From positions 62,727,094 to 62,791,093 of the forward strand of contig CP136065.1 in assembly GCA_032622095.1 (NCBI GenBank): a stretch of DNA of 64,000 bases, in the 5' to 3' direction. The notes under the pieces are model-generated. The model searched no databases. It was not told the DNA's origin and worked only from the letters and a program-made list of their open reading frames with translations. This document shows, in pieces, positions 1-11,874 of this stretch (the stretch's first letter is position 1; each line of letters begins with the position of its first letter). This DNA is from Siphonodentalium dalli (taxonomy: Eukaryota; Mollusca; Scaphopoda; Gadilida; Siphonodentaliidae). Both the position numbers and the translations under genes were made by a program.

Positions 1-868
1 GATGGTGTTATAAAATATGCCGTGATCAACAAGGTACATGCAATTATCGATTGACTAGTTTACATTTTGTATTGATTGGTCGATAACTACATGATATGGG
101 CCGTCTTCATTGGAACAGGCATACTACTCCCAACCATAAACATATGTCATGTATAATACGTTGTAGACTCCTTCCCAGAAAGGACGCCCTAAGCATGTGT
201 TTAGTATCATTAGGAGCCTCGTTCCGGAAATTCTTCCTTGATAATTATATGTTGTTGCTCTGAAAGGAACAGGACGATACGCATTAAGATGGTCTCACAA
301 CGGTGTCGCATTTTGAGAATTCTGACGCTGTTCGAAAAAACATTCCAGTGTAATTTCAATTTTCTTTTCCCCAGATAATTACGGCGCATAATTATGCACT
401 TTTGAAACAGATATTTGACTAACGTTCATCTTTGATTGCCCCTGCCAAAGTGTTAATGAATTCAGTTGAATCACTATTTCATGACATTCATTTAATGTTT
501 GGCATAGAGCAAAGGTACTTGCAAAACATGATGCCGTCACTGACAAATCAACCAATTTTGAGACATTGAAACAGATTGAATTGTTTTTGTACAATTTTAC
601 GAAACAAATACATCATACCCATGAATCAATTAGTGTGATATTTCTGAGGTTAAATTTTGACTTCTCCAGAGGAATTTGTCAGCCTACTAACAATTCCAAT
701 GACCGAATTTTATAAAGAGCGTCTATGTTCCCGTCTACGTTTATCGCAGACGATACCTATATAAATCATGCATTTGCCGCATATAGTTTCCCGAGATAGC
801 AAGCCGCTCTATATTCGTGATAACTTGGAGCTTTACAAACATATGTGCGCTATCTAATTAAACGCATG
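1..868. other. no gene seen
   Basis: AT-rich DNA with only short chance reading frames. I see no splice-bounded exon, repeat or RNA gene that I can support. Confidence 0.5.
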
Positions 869-870
869 TA

Positions 871-1046
871 CAGTAATGCCCTAAATAATCGACACAACAG
901 AATTATGGGTACATTTTCAGGATTTAGTCGGAAATATGGCTTGTTGCCATTCATCGGAATGGCAACAAGCCATATTTCCGAGTAAATCCTGAAAAATTAC
1001 CCATAATTCTGCTTGGTTAAGGAGTCGATTATTTCGAGCATTACTG
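871..1046. mobile_element. fold-back MITE, pogo/Tc1-like ends
   Basis: A near-perfect inverted repeat of about 85 bp per arm with almost no loop. It begins CAGTAATGCCCTAAAT, ends with the reverse complement of the same outer bases, and is flanked on both sides by TA, the usual Tc1/mariner/pogo target duplication. The arms contain the core GGCTTGTTGCCATTC. A second, partly deleted copy lies at 11950-12093. It has no coding capacity and would need a transposase from elsewhere. Confidence 0.8.
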
Positions 1047-1048
1047 TA

Positions 1049-3230
1049 GTTGCCATTTATTTACTTCATCCGCTGCTAGGGTATTGGTATCAGGCTGCTG
1101 CTGAGATAACATAACATTGCAAAATGTTCACTCCCAAAATGCAACTACAATGCGCAGTTATAGTGATATATTTCTGTTTTTAGTTATACGTTAGCAATTG
1201 AAATATTTCTATTCTGCAAATCATTATTTATGAACCGAACGACACGCTTTCAGATAGTCTCAGAAGTTTGCCACTTTTGGAGAATTCCGACGCTGTTCGG
1301 AAAAAAAACTTTTGCTGTGAATTCCGGTGTAATTGTTGTCTTGAAAATAGCATTTGACCACCGACGTTCATCATTGGATGCCTCTGTTGAAATTTTAATA
1401 AACTAGATGCCGTTTTAGAGAAAAAACATGAGTAATTGAAACCGATTGAATTTTAGTGTATTTTATTACCAAACAAAGTAAGATTTAAAAACTAATTCAT
1501 GAAAGTCATGACACGAATTATACAATTCAAAATATTATCAGTTAGATGAACCCCAGTCACACGTATTTTCGTTTAATTTGACCTAGGTCTGATGTTATTA
1601 GATTAGAGGTGCCCTTTCAGAATATGACCCTAAATTATATAGTATTTTCTATCTCAATCATTAAATTATGAGGAGAAATAAAAGCGAACAAAATGCTTGA
1701 AATCAACACCATTTGTATATATAATCCACACTGTAACGTTGAATAGAATTACAGAAAGATCACAATTCACAATGCCCTTTGTTATCTTTCGTTTATGTGC
1801 GACGGGAACATAGACGATTTTATAAAAGACGGCCAAAACAAATTTTACCAGGCTGAAAAGATTTAAAAATGTGTTAAAATTTGGCAACAGAAATTCCTGA
1901 CTATACTGGGCTCACGGATATGATGCCATTATTTACCGCCATTGAACACGTACACGTGGTGGTTCTTTCTGCGTCAAGTCAGACAATACCAACATGCAGA
2001 TAAATACATGCATTGGCCGTATGCAGTTACTCTCAATAGCAGTCCGCCTCATACCTGCGGTATCTTGTATAGCTACAAACGTTTGTACGAGTTCCAGTTA
2101 AATGCATAGAGTGGCCATATATACATATATTTACTTTGACGGTTGCTATGATATGGATCGTTGGCCGCCTATGAGATTACATAACCTGACATAATGATGA
2201 CTATCTACCCAGTGGTAAGTCAATCATATGTCGGCATACCTTGTGCCATATGCGTTGTACTATTCCACCAGCTGTTTCCTGTTTTAGGCTATAAACGTGT
2301 TACTATCTTGATAAGTCAATAAAATATGTTTAGGTGACAGCCCCTACGGTTCATATTCTACACGCACATAGTAAGGGCCGGGGGCAAAACTCTTCAACAA
2401 GTTAACTTTTTGGTCAGTAATATAAATTATATCAGAGTCTCACGAAACAGCCACAATATGCATTTATTGCCCGACTATCAAAATATTTAGTGCATGGTCC
2501 TGCATGTGTTAAGTAATTACACGAGTCGCCACAGTTGACGGCATATATTACTGAGTTGAATTCCGTTGCTTCGTATAATTGTTTAGATTAGAATTGTTTC
2601 AAATAGCCATAGTCCTTAGTCTTTGCATTGCAAGGGAAGGTAGCATGGCTTTGAAGAGGTCTTCGTTGGGCGAAATGTAGTCATTATATATAAAGCGAAA
2701 TGCTCGAAATTGCATATTTTCAATTTTCTTGTTACTTTCATCACTGTAAAATGCCACACTAAGGGGCAAACATTAAAATTATATAAAATAAATGTATGGA
2801 TTTATTTGTTTGATTAGTTAGGGTTTAACGTCGTTTTAGCCATTATGCCATGTCACGACTGAGATCATCTGAAATCAATATTTAGCGATGCCACTGTGAA
2901 TAGATGTAACCGTGAATTAGACTAAACGTAACAAAAGATATACAAATGAAAACACCAAAAATCAGATCGAGAGTTCTTGAGTTGGGGTCAATACAATTAA
3001 GAAGATGACCAATGTAAAAACACATATAAATCACATGAATATCGAAACAGATAGGAAACATTCTTTGAAGGCAACAGCCAGCGAGCGAACTTAGAATAAA
3101 GTTCAATACTGTAGTTTCTCAAAGAAATTAAAAAATGTAAAATCTGCATGACATGTAGTCAGCAAATATAACTAGTCTTCACCTTCATACACTTGTTAGG
3201 TGACAGATGTCGGTTTCCTATTGATGACAA
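1049..3230. other. no gene seen
   Basis: AT-rich sequence with small unsupported frames on both strands. Nothing in it resembles a family I recognise. Confidence 0.45.
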
Positions 3231-3332
3231 ACTAATTATAATATCTGATGAATTTTTATCTTTATCAATTCGTCAAGTTGACAATCAGGTGGTTGGCGCA
3301 GAATGTGATTTCTAACCCGACAGCCAGTCTCA

Positions 3333-3701
3333 TCACACACATTGCATAGGGATTCTGATTTTCTGAAAGTTTTTTCTTTCTCGTTGATCATCGTGACAAA
3401 CTTTACAAACTGAGAGCTCAACCTGTTTTTCTGAGTGTCGAAACTTTTGACAGAGTTTGGAGATTTTTGTTTGGAACAAAAGGATCAACTTCCTTAGTTG
3501 GTTTCGCAGCAAATATAAAAACTGCCATACTGTATCCATTGCCCGTGGTACAGGTTCTGGAATATGAGTAATATCATTCTCTTGAACTTGTGTTGCTAGT
3601 GATATACTGACGACTTTCAGTTGACTCTCTCTGATTACTGGCATCAACATATTTGTTCCAGAAACGGCAGCTGAGTATTTGACCTGATGGTCTCGCACCA
3701 A
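3333..3701 (-). CDS. unassigned frame related to 16185-16493
   Basis: An open frame of 122 codons. I do not recognise a domain. Its inner part (about residues 20-50, containing RESQLKVVSISLA) is clearly related to a plus-strand frame at 16185-16493 (RESQTKVVSLSPVA), including the spacing to a following E-x-DI. The rest of the two frames is not alignable by eye. This could be an exon of a repeated gene or a coding relic of a transposon. The C-terminal half is Cys- and basic-rich (SVCKVCHDD). No splice sites could be assigned with confidence. Confidence 0.3.
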   Translation of the reverse strand: MVRDHQVKYSAAVSGTNMLMPVIRESQLKVVSISLATQVQENDITHIPEPVPRAMDTVWQFLYLLRNQLRKLILLFQTKISKLCQKFRHSEKQVELSVCKVCHDDQRERKNFQKIRIPMQCV

Positions 3702-4021
3702 CTATTTTCTTAGCATCTGTATACGATAAATGTTCTCAGAGTTACATCTTTGTACACGAACGATCTATTGCAACGTGTGAACTTGAGAGTTCGCTGTACT
3801 TGCCCTGTCGTAGGAATTTCTCGATAGGTGATGGCACTTTTTTTTACAATAATAAAACATTGGGAACAATATTTTAACGCAGTATTTGGCAAGAATGAAT
3901 ATCACAATATTTAACATGTATGTAATTCTGCTGCGATCAATATTACGCTCAATACCACAATATTGAAAGTTTCTGTGTTGCGCTTTAATCCAGCCTCTTC
4001 TCCCGAATATCCGCACATTAT

Positions 4022-4239
4022 ATGTTTATAATATCACTTGATTTAGGTAGATAATCTGCTTAGAATAGACTCATTTTGAGTCGCAAATGTGGTGAAAATG
4101 AGAGCGTTTAGTCACCATGAGTCTAAGCAGATTAAGTGCGGAAAATGGCACCAATAAGCTAACTCGCGACTTTTCAGGTGTACGCTCTTTAACATGTGTT
4201 TCACTGCATGTGACCCGCGCGCCACAAAACTAAATAACG
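4022..4239. repeat. dispersed repeat with internal 83-bp hairpin
   Basis: It holds an inverted repeat at 4052-4134 (TAATCTGCTTAG and its complement). From about 4140 it matches 20551-20660 (shared CAGGTGTA, CTCTTTAAC and a CCGCGC-CATAAAA tract). In the 20-kb copy the sequence continues directly into a block that here appears only at 5429, so this copy was split by the SINE insertion described next. Confidence 0.6.
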
Positions 4240-4845
4240 ACTATAATGTATATCATTTACATGTATATAGCGCTTAATCCCTGATGTAGCTCTAAGCGCT
4301 TACATCATTAGCTGTTTATTTTATGAGTAATGCACAGTCCCTAACACATACTAATATACTGCGATGTGTGCTATCACGACTGCTGCCATTTTACAGGCGC
4401 TTCACTACGGATACCGGTCCAACAACCAGGTGGTACCTATGGACCTTTCCACAGCTGTCAATCAAATAACTATTAGTTGATATTTTCGACCAATCAGCGA
4501 CTGAGCCGGCCAATGGCTGCATTAGAATTATGCTGCCATCTTTCTTCACCCTAATTTTTATATCCATGCATACATTCAGTGCTAAATTGACTATATTCAA
4601 ACAACTTTTGTGTTGTCAAATCATAATATACTGAGATTTATATTTGCGGCATGATGTTATAAATCTATCCGTGACTATAACAATGTTTTTCATTTGGCAT
4701 GACACTTGTCATAATTTTCACATTTAATGGCAAAACAATGTGTGTTTGCACGAATCATATACATGAGTCTGTTTCAGTTAGTTAACATAAGGACAAGTGC
4801 TGATGGGTTCACTTCGGAAGTCGATCTCGGGTAACAGATAATATT

Positions 4846-4876
<31 letters not shown>

Positions 4877-5428
4877 TTTGTATAGCGCTTATCCCCAATA
4901 AGCGGGCCCTAAGCGCTTGACATAAACATAAACAAGAAATATAAATATACACAATATCAAAGTCACTTTCTGAAACGCCGCGCAAACAAGTAAGTTTTCA
5001 ATGACTTTTTAAAGTCGTCAAGAGATGGTGACTCTTTTATGTTCAATGGCAGAGGATTCCATGCATTTGCGCATGTTACTTTGAAAGATCGGTAGCCAAC
5101 CGTGATCAAATTAGCACCAGATGGTGTCAAAAGAAGTAACATGCGCAAATATGTGGATAAAGTCTTTTTACCAGTGGGCGATACTACCGCAGTGGGTGTG
5201 GCCTATATGGAAAGCTCCATTTCTCGTCTAGGTACGACGAAGCGAACACAGTGCAAGTGACCTTGCCCAAGGGTCACAACCTGGCGCAAGATTTGAAACA
5301 GTGTGTGGTTATATATAGCACACACACACACCGGCCAAGCCACTGTTGTGGAGACGATAGTCCACCGGCGGGGCGCAAACTCATGCCAGTACAAGTCCGA
5401 CACTCTATCCACTGGGCTACCACTTCCA
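4240..5428 (-). mobile_element. tRNA-derived SINE, split by a later insertion
   Basis: The tRNA-like head is at the right end (minus strand reads GGTAGCCCAGTGG, an A-box match, about 45 bases before GAGTTTGCGCCCC as a weak B box). The body then matches the full-length plus-strand copy at 27618-28000. The head part is 5219-5428 and the body plus tail is 4240-4441 (tail GCGCTTAATCCCTGATGTAG). Bases 4442-5218 interrupt the element and include a LINE 3' end. SINEs of this type are copied in trans by a LINE; this one is dead. Confidence 0.75.
4842..5160 (-). mobile_element. LINE 3' end fragment (RT C-terminal tail)
   Basis: The minus strand encodes about 61 codons ending in a stop near 4963, with the pattern RSFKVTCANAWNPLPLNIKE then a short SLDDFKKSLKTYLF tract. 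This is the conserved C-terminal tail seen after the reverse transcriptase in many animal L2/CR1-type LINEs. It is followed by an untranslated tail with GCGCTTAGGGCCCGCTTATT and an ATT microsatellite (4845-4876). The 5' part is missing, as expected for 5' truncation during target-primed reverse transcription. The family assignment within LINEs is inference. Confidence 0.7.
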
Positions 5429-5545
5429 TGACTCCATTATCTGCTTATTTAAGAATCACATTATGTACCTGTTTCACATTTTATGTCGACTATGTGCGTA
5501 ATTGCGCGAGGATATATTGTATAACCGCGCCTTATGTACGAAGAA
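5429..5545. repeat. second half of the repeat split by the SINE
   Basis: Matches 20669-20768 (CCATTATCTGCTTATTT, TGTGCGTA-TTGCGCGAGG). At 20 kb it joins directly to the partner of 4022-4239, so the two loci together show the uninterrupted order. Confidence 0.6.
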
Positions 5546-5776
5546 GCTCAATAACTCAACAAAGACGCACCTCAATATACCAATTGCTCTAATTGGTATT
5601 ATATGTAATTTTCAAGCTTCAAGTTAACCTAAAAAACTTTCACCTTTGTCATACGCCAAGGAACAATCATTTTGTGGAACGAAACACCGCACACCAGGAA
5701 GTATAATTGCACACCGAGCTCGTTGTATTCTATCATTAATGCGAAGTGTATGGCATGTCGCAATTGTATATTATAG

Positions 5777-5969
5777 TGTCAAGAAATTGGAAGATACAAC
5801 ACAAGGGCGACAACCAGGTCAGATGATAGCACCAGCGAGACCACGGCGACTTCAGAAATTATGTCATCAGACGCAACAGCGACGACCACGACAGTCGTCG
5901 CCGGCACGACAACAGAGATGCCTATACGCACAGAGTTGCCGACTCCAGTCGTGATCCATTCGATTCGAG
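5777..5969 (+). pseudogene. Thr-rich linker exon of fibrinogen-related copy A
   Basis: An open stretch of about 64 codons rich in Thr, Ser and Val. It is bounded by a plausible acceptor (TATTATAG) in phase 0 and a donor (CGAG/GTAACA) in phase 1. The last part (GTTTEMP, then LPTP and a final IR) is clearly paralogous to the linker exon at 28234-28447. Thr/Pro-rich segments of this kind are usually O-glycosylated spacers outside the cell. The phase-1 end fits the phase-1 start of the fibrinogen exon at 8902. The partner exon is broken, so the copy is called a pseudogene although this exon itself is open. Confidence 0.6.
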
Positions 5970-6439
5970 GTAACATATTTCCCATTCACTATTGTACGGC
6001 CTGGGCTTTGTTGACCATATCGATGGCGTCGTTATCTTTTGTTTGTACTTTTCTGGGTTTCTCTAGGAAAGTTCACATTAATTAATTGTGCAATGTATGT
6101 TGTACGAAACTAAGCATCTGCCTTAATCACGTTTGTATTACAATATCAATGTTTAGTCACGCCCAGCGATCTTCATATGAATGGAGGAACTGGCAAAAAT
6201 ACTTGTTTCTAGTTTTGTTCGCAATCGGAAACATAATCAATTTGCTACCTTTTCGGATAACGCAGAGAATAATGTTCGGGATATATGTAAAAAAAATAAC
6301 TTTTTACAAATTTGGTTGCCATTTTGGAAGCCACCTTGAGCAATAAACACCGTAGTGTGACACATTTAAGATAGACCAAAACAATAAACACCTTTCAATC
6401 CAAAGATATTTGCATTTTACCTGAAAAAATGGTCCAAAC
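5970..6439 (+). other. intron start of copy A, no feature
   Basis: Follows the donor of the linker exon. AT-rich, with nothing recognisable before the repeat region that begins near 6440. Confidence 0.4.
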
Positions 6440-7500
6440 CTGAAAAGTGAATTTTTGCCGATATTTATGTCAAGTGTTTCAGAGAAAAGTCCAATATTTT
6501 TGTGATGTCAGTGGTGGCAATGGTAACAATTAACCATGGTGTATCAGACATGTTAGTATTCAATGTATTGAATGCAGAATAGCCAATTTTATACATCAAC
6601 CACAACTTGTAAGCTATTGCAGGACACACTGGGGTAATAATTACCATTTTCCATGTTTTGGCGGCCATATTGGCAGCCATTCTGAGCCAAAGTAAGAATT
6701 TTGGTTCCAGTGAGTTGGAATATTCATAGGTAATGATATGCCTCAATTACATTACAAAGTTCTTTCCATTTCTTGTGGAAATATGACTAGAATCCCAATT
6801 GTGACACACTGGGGTAATATTTACAATTTTCCATGTTTTGGCGGCCATATTGGCAGCCATTTTGAGCCAAAGTAAGAATATAGGTTCCAGTGAGTTGGAA
6901 TATTCATAGGTAATGATATGCCTCACTTACATTACAAAGTTCTTTCCATTTCTTGTTGAAATATGACTAGAATCTCAATTGTGATTTTTTGTGAAATTTT
7001 ATACCGCGTTCTGTAAATCGAATTTTTGAGGGATCGGAAGGGGCTTGGACCCCAATAATTGCATATTTAATTGCTGCTATGATCAGTTAATATACAAAAT
7101 AAAGTCATATTATTCAGCCAGTTCCAACCAGCATGAATTGATCTAGAAGATATTTGTGAAAAAATGTCATATTTTCAACTTCCGGCGGCCATTTTGGGTG
7201 GTGAATTTCCATTTTGGCCCAAAAAGTGTCATTATGTCCTAGCTTCACGAAAACATATACATTTGTATACATTTTACTAGATTTTCCCGATATCATTCGC
7301 ATAAAACTGACTTAGGGTCTGGTCTGAAAAACGGCGGCCATGATGGACGCCATCTTGTCTGGAGTCTACACGGCCACTTTTTTCTTTTTAACATGGCTTA
7401 AGAGTTGTAGAATATAATAAGGAACAAAATGATTGGGGTGAAGTTAAGTCCCAGGGGGGTGCAAGTGTACCCATATTAGCCCCAATGGAGGTACAAGTTA
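6440..7500. repeat. partial copy of the ATGGCGGC-motif repeat family
   Basis: Related to the arms of the palindromic element at 45667-50631. Both carry GGCGGCCAT-type motifs spaced along the sequence, and both contain CATGATGGACGCCATCTTGT-like sequence followed by TCTGGAGTCT, a CGGCCACTTTTT block and GGGGTGAAGTT. Within it, 6623-6802 and 6803-6982 are a 180-bp tandem duplication differing at only a few bases. No coding sequence is evident. Confidence 0.65.
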
Positions 7501-7523
7501 ATGTTTACTACCAATAACACATA

Positions 7524-8758
7524 CTACACTCTTAAAAATACAGCTACTATATAGTACCTATATAGGCACTATCCTTGCCACAGGGTTAGTGCCTAAGTTT
7601 AGGTACTATATAGTGCCTATATGATATAGCTACTATAACGTGCCTAATTAGGTATTATATAGTGCCTAACTTTAGGTACTATATAGTACCTATATGATAT
7701 AGCTACTATAAAGAACATAATTAGATATGATATGTACCTAATTAGCTACTATATAGTAGCTATACAGCAATTAGGTATTATATAGTGCCTAACTTTAGGC
7801 AATATATAGTACCTATACATGATATAGCTACTATAAAGTACCTAATTAGATATTATATGGTACCTAATTAGCTAATATATAGTAGCTATACAGCAATTAG
7901 GTATTATATAGTCCCTAACTTTAGGTAATATATAGTACCTACATATGATATAGCTACTATAAAGTACCTAATTATATATTATATGGTACCTAATTAGCTA
8001 CGATATAGTAGCTATAAAGCAAATAGGTATGATATAGTCCCTAACTTTAGGTAATATATAGCTTGCTTTATTCAATATTTTATAACGGAGGTCTGGTAAA
8101 CTCATCTTCACCGACTCATCCACATTTGCAGACCTCTGATTGTTCATCTCTGCTAAGAGCTGAAAAGAAGAATTAAAAAAGTTCAATAAAGTTCAATAAA
8201 TTTTTTAATTCAAGTGTCAATGTTCTGGAACTCAACTTTGTGGAATGAGAACATAATAATTCGCTGGTTAATTTGAAAACAAAATTAACAAGAGGTTGGA
8301 TTATTATTGAAGTAATGGTGACGGTGTGTGTGTTTATCATTTGATGTTGATATAATGATAATAATTTCCAACAAATGTGGTGCTAATACTAACCTCTAAA
8401 TGCCGATTTTAATTCAGACAATCCCGCGTCGTCCAGCCATTTCTCAACAGCATCTTCCGTCCAAAGTTCAACAGAGTCATTGGAAGCGTCCATCTTTCTT
8501 TGTCTTAATTCTTCGATTAAAAATGGCTGCTCGAAAAACGCCACCTGCGAATATGCCCTCTGGCGGAAGCGTCTGTCAAATAACAGGTGGGCGTAATTTG
8601 GTTTATCCTGAATGCGATATAAGTTCCACGCTATAGGCACTATCTACGATATAGCTACTATATCACCCCAATAACCAATATGTGTTACATAGATAGGCAC
8701 TATAGCTACGATAGGCACTATATAGTCGCTATAAGGACCCCGATTTCTGTGAGTGTAG
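7524..8758. mobile_element. DNA element with subterminal tandem repeats
   Basis: The ends are inverted (CTACACTC at 7524, GAGTGTAG ending 8758) and both are flanked by TA. From about 7545 to 8065, and again at 8629-8735, there are dense repeats built from TAGGCACTATATAG and TAGCTACTATA motifs, with a longer period of about 120 bp on the left. The centre (8066-8628) is non-repetitive and holds a SAM-like gene fragment. No transposase is visible, so this is non-autonomous. Confidence 0.55.
8092..8496 (-). pseudogene. SAM-domain-like gene fragment, two exons
   Basis: On the minus strand an ATG at 8496 opens a segment reading VELWTEDAVEKWLDDAGLSE then LKSAFR and stops at a good donor (AGAG/GTTAGT). 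The W..EDV..WL...GL...F pattern is how SAM domains begin. A second segment near 8092-8152 (SVKMSLPDLRYKI) follows a pyrimidine tract and resembles the end of a SAM domain. The best acceptor AG that keeps the frame is TTAG just before GCAGAGATG. SAM domains mediate protein-protein binding. It is enclosed by the inverted ends of the 7524-8758 element, so capture of a host gene fragment is an inference. Confidence 0.4.
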
Positions 8759-8901
8759 TATACTGCGATGGTTACCTATATATACCATGGAGGTCCAAGT
8801 TCATGTTTACTATCACGCACTATACTGCATGCCATATGTCCCTAACACATACTAATATACTCTTATGTAACATTGTCCCTGTGCTATGCTCTTACTTGCA
8901 G

Positions 8902-9541
8902 AATGCAAAGACCATTTCAACAGCGGGAAACAACGGACAGTGTATACGCGATATCACCAGATGGCGCCACACAGATGAATGCTTGATGTGACATGACTAA
9001 CGGCGGATGGACCGTGTTCCAGAAGAGATTAGACGGCAGCGTATACTTCCGTCGCACATGGCACGAATATAGGTTAGGATTTGGGGATCCCAACGGGGAA
9101 CATTGGCTGGGCCTGGAACATGTGCACAAATTGACAGCGCTTGGCCCTACACAACTGAAGATTCGGATGAAGTCATTCAGCAGCACAACATGGCGTGAGA
9201 TAATATACACCAGCTTTTCTTTGGGACCATGTCAAGACGGATATCGGCTGGCAGTCGACAGCGTAAAGAATCCGTCTGATTGTGATAGTCTAAGATCTGT
9301 ACACAATGGAATGCCGTTCACAACATTCGATGTAAAGAATCATGCGGTGAAGCCGGAGTGGGATTGCGGTGCCAATGGGGGTTGGTGGTACAACAGCTGC
9401 GGCGAAGCATACCTTAACAACCCTTACCTGTCAGCTCCGGGCACCTATGGCGACCAGGGAGGAAGATTCATCACGTGGTTGTGCCTAACAAACTGGAAAA
9501 CATCGCTTGAGCAGACGGAGATGCTGTTCACACGAATTTAG
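8902..9541 (+). pseudogene. fibrinogen C-terminal domain exon, copy A (broken)
   Basis: Paralogue of the intact exon at 59119-59759. It follows an acceptor (CTTACTTGCAG) in phase 1 and reads ECKDHF at the start. It is one base shorter than copy B (640 against 641), with the deletion near 8930, and has TGA at 8985-8987 where copy B has the Trp codon of the A-W-C-D-M motif. Downstream the frame is open for 182 codons with GGWTVFQKRLDGSV, GFGDPNGEHWLGLEH, HNGMPFTTFD and GGWWYNSCGEAYLNN all conserved. An ATG at 8993 could start a truncated product, but without secretion signal or the first cysteines. Fibrinogen-related domains bind sugars or acetyl groups in invertebrate lectins. Confidence 0.85.
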
Positions 9542-10800
9542 TTTGAGCGGCAACAATCCAGTTCCAACATTGTTGAGATATTACCCACAAACAAATTGAC
9601 ATTATTTCATGAACCCGCGTTGGGCTCAAATACAGAATGGACAATGCTTAAATAGTTTGAATTCGTCACGTAAACAGCCTGTTACAACTCCCTCGTCAAG
9701 CAGAAGGAAATGATGTTCAAACGAGTTGAATTCCAGCTGCATCAACTCAGTGGCATGATTGTGAGACAATTTGACATTGTATCGTAAACCCGTTGTCTTT
9801 GGGTTTTAATAGAGTTATTTATATTTCTTTTGAAGGTTGGAAGGTATTTTAGATGACATGAAACAATTATACATAAAAATCACATCATTATACTATGCAT
9901 GAACAACTTTGTGTTCATAACATGTGTGACACAATTGAATGTCGGTCACGACATTTGATGTCAGATATCACACCATGTAGCTTACCTGGGATTATGCAGC
10001 CTATGGAGACTGGTGATACAACAGTTGTGTTGAAGGCTATCTGAACAAGGCTACGACACTGTGTCATAACTGTTCAACCATTACCCACTGCTAAGTTGAA
10101 AGGGGGTTTTTTCCCCCAACAAGTGTAGGGGTTTAATAAAAAGCTAATGAGAAATTACTTTTATAATGACCAGTGATTTCAATGTTGTTTTGAAGATATT
10201 AGAGACTAACATATTTGAAATGATGTAAACATGTTGTTGAAACATTAGGTTGGACGGTAATGAAAACGAGTACTACCACACGTATAACAGTTGAATTTAG
10301 ATGTGCCAAACCTGATAATACTTTTTAGATAGATACAGTAGTTATTGGTGACAGAATGCATGTAAATCATATTATATTACATAGTTATATTTAAACATTG
10401 TTTTCGATTTATTCATATTCTGATATATATATGCAAGTCCGATACCAGTCAGTAATTCGTAGCATATCTTATACATGTTCATCTGAAGTTAGTTCATATG
10501 AACCAAATGCCACAATGTATTGTATGTACCTTTCCACTAACTACCTTCAGCAGGTAAACTGAAGGTTAACACTTACAGTGTGAACAATTTTTGTAAAAAG
10601 TTAAGCCTATTTGTCAACTGAGCAAAGTGTTATGTATAAAATTATCTTACGAGTCCCAGTTAAGCGGCTCAACTCTGTTGTCTTCTTCTATGACACCATG
10701 TAGTCGGGGCATTATGTGTTATGCCATGTAACAACTCATAGGGTGGTTTCTCGTGAAAATTATTTCTGCGATCCTTACTTGTCGGATTCCGCTTAGTGCA
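9542..10800 (+). pseudogene. fibrinogen-domain debris
   Basis: Three pieces can be seen. At about 9690-9740 a second copy of the extreme C-terminus (K-E-MMFKRV, from TGATGTTCAAACGA) is followed by the same kind of 3' flank as at 9541 and 59760. At about 9960-10060 a segment reads T-W-DYA.GDW..NSCVEGYLNKA, matching the GGWWYNSC region. At about 10225-10260 a stretch matches the 3' flank of copy B (AACAATAGGTTGGAC type). A fourth weak match lies near 10685-10800. All are interrupted by stops. This suggests repeated tandem duplication and decay of the last exon. Confidence 0.5.
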
Positions 10801-11874
10801 TTATGGTATGTCTTTTCAATACGTTTTTGCCCATATCGGATTATTGCCAAATTAATAATACATTGAAATATATGCAAACAATGCTTGGTCGTTAACAATA
10901 TTTGTAGAATGTCTGTCCGAAAATGGCCGCCAAAATGGACAAAATTGAATGAAATTTACATTTTATGCAAAATTGAATAGGGATATATTGATTATGTTGC
11001 CTTTTCTAGAAGCAGAACTATAATTATGTACCCAGCGCAGTCTAACGAATGTGACCGATTGTTGTTTCTTTTGATATATACACGATCAAAGCTTTCAAAA
11101 TGCACTGCCATAGAACAGTACGGGGGTACTCACAGAGCAGTGGGTAGAATATTTAAATAATATTGCCGTTGTCTTAAAATAGTAGTCATATTTGCCTCCT
11201 GTCAAGCGATAAAACACGAATATTCCGCTTTTAACATAAGTATGCATGGTGGAATTCTATGAACCCAATTTATCGAAACACAAAGGAGTATCATATACTA
11301 TCTTCAATACATTTTTAACTTGACCAAAATTGCCTACACACTCTCCTGCCTACACACTCTCCTGGAAATAATATTTGGTTATATTCACCAAGGCCACATC
11401 TACGCGAAAGGTAATATGATTTTTCTGCAAACGCATCACCGTGTCTATCCCTTCTCCCTAATGTTACACATATCTACTGGATACAACCATAAATAGCAAC
11501 ATTTAGTGAATGGTCAGCAAAGAAATAGCAGATTTAAACGCTGATCACCTTATATTTGCACAAGTACGTGGGTGGTATTGGTAAGATATTTTCAAACAAC
11601 AAGATACTGAAACTGATACATTGTATATTGTGTGGTAGTATAGTCAGTTACAAATTTCCGACTGAAGTAATTAGGACAAAATTGTTTACGAAGAACCCGG
11701 TTTGGAAGCAGCACGAAAATTGGTCTTCTATAAAATGTACTATATACTGTTTATTTGATCTTGTGAAATGGAGTGCTACTCTATTGACGAGATGGTTTTG
11801 TTTACAGTATAATAAGTATTGCAACATACGTGCATGTGGGCTACTTGCATATATAAGATAATGCACTGACACAC
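10801..11874. other. no gene seen
   Basis: AT-rich. One isolated ATGGCCGCCAAAATGG motif sits at 10923-10938, of the kind found in the palindromic repeat family. The 101-codon plus frame at 11556 has no recognisable domain. Confidence 0.4.

Noticed and set aside
5404-5428. Functional tRNA gene
   Set aside because: Only the A box is good; no full cloverleaf, and the sequence recurs as a SINE head.
11556-11861. 101-codon frame
   Set aside because: Overlaps an antisense frame of similar length and has no recognised content.
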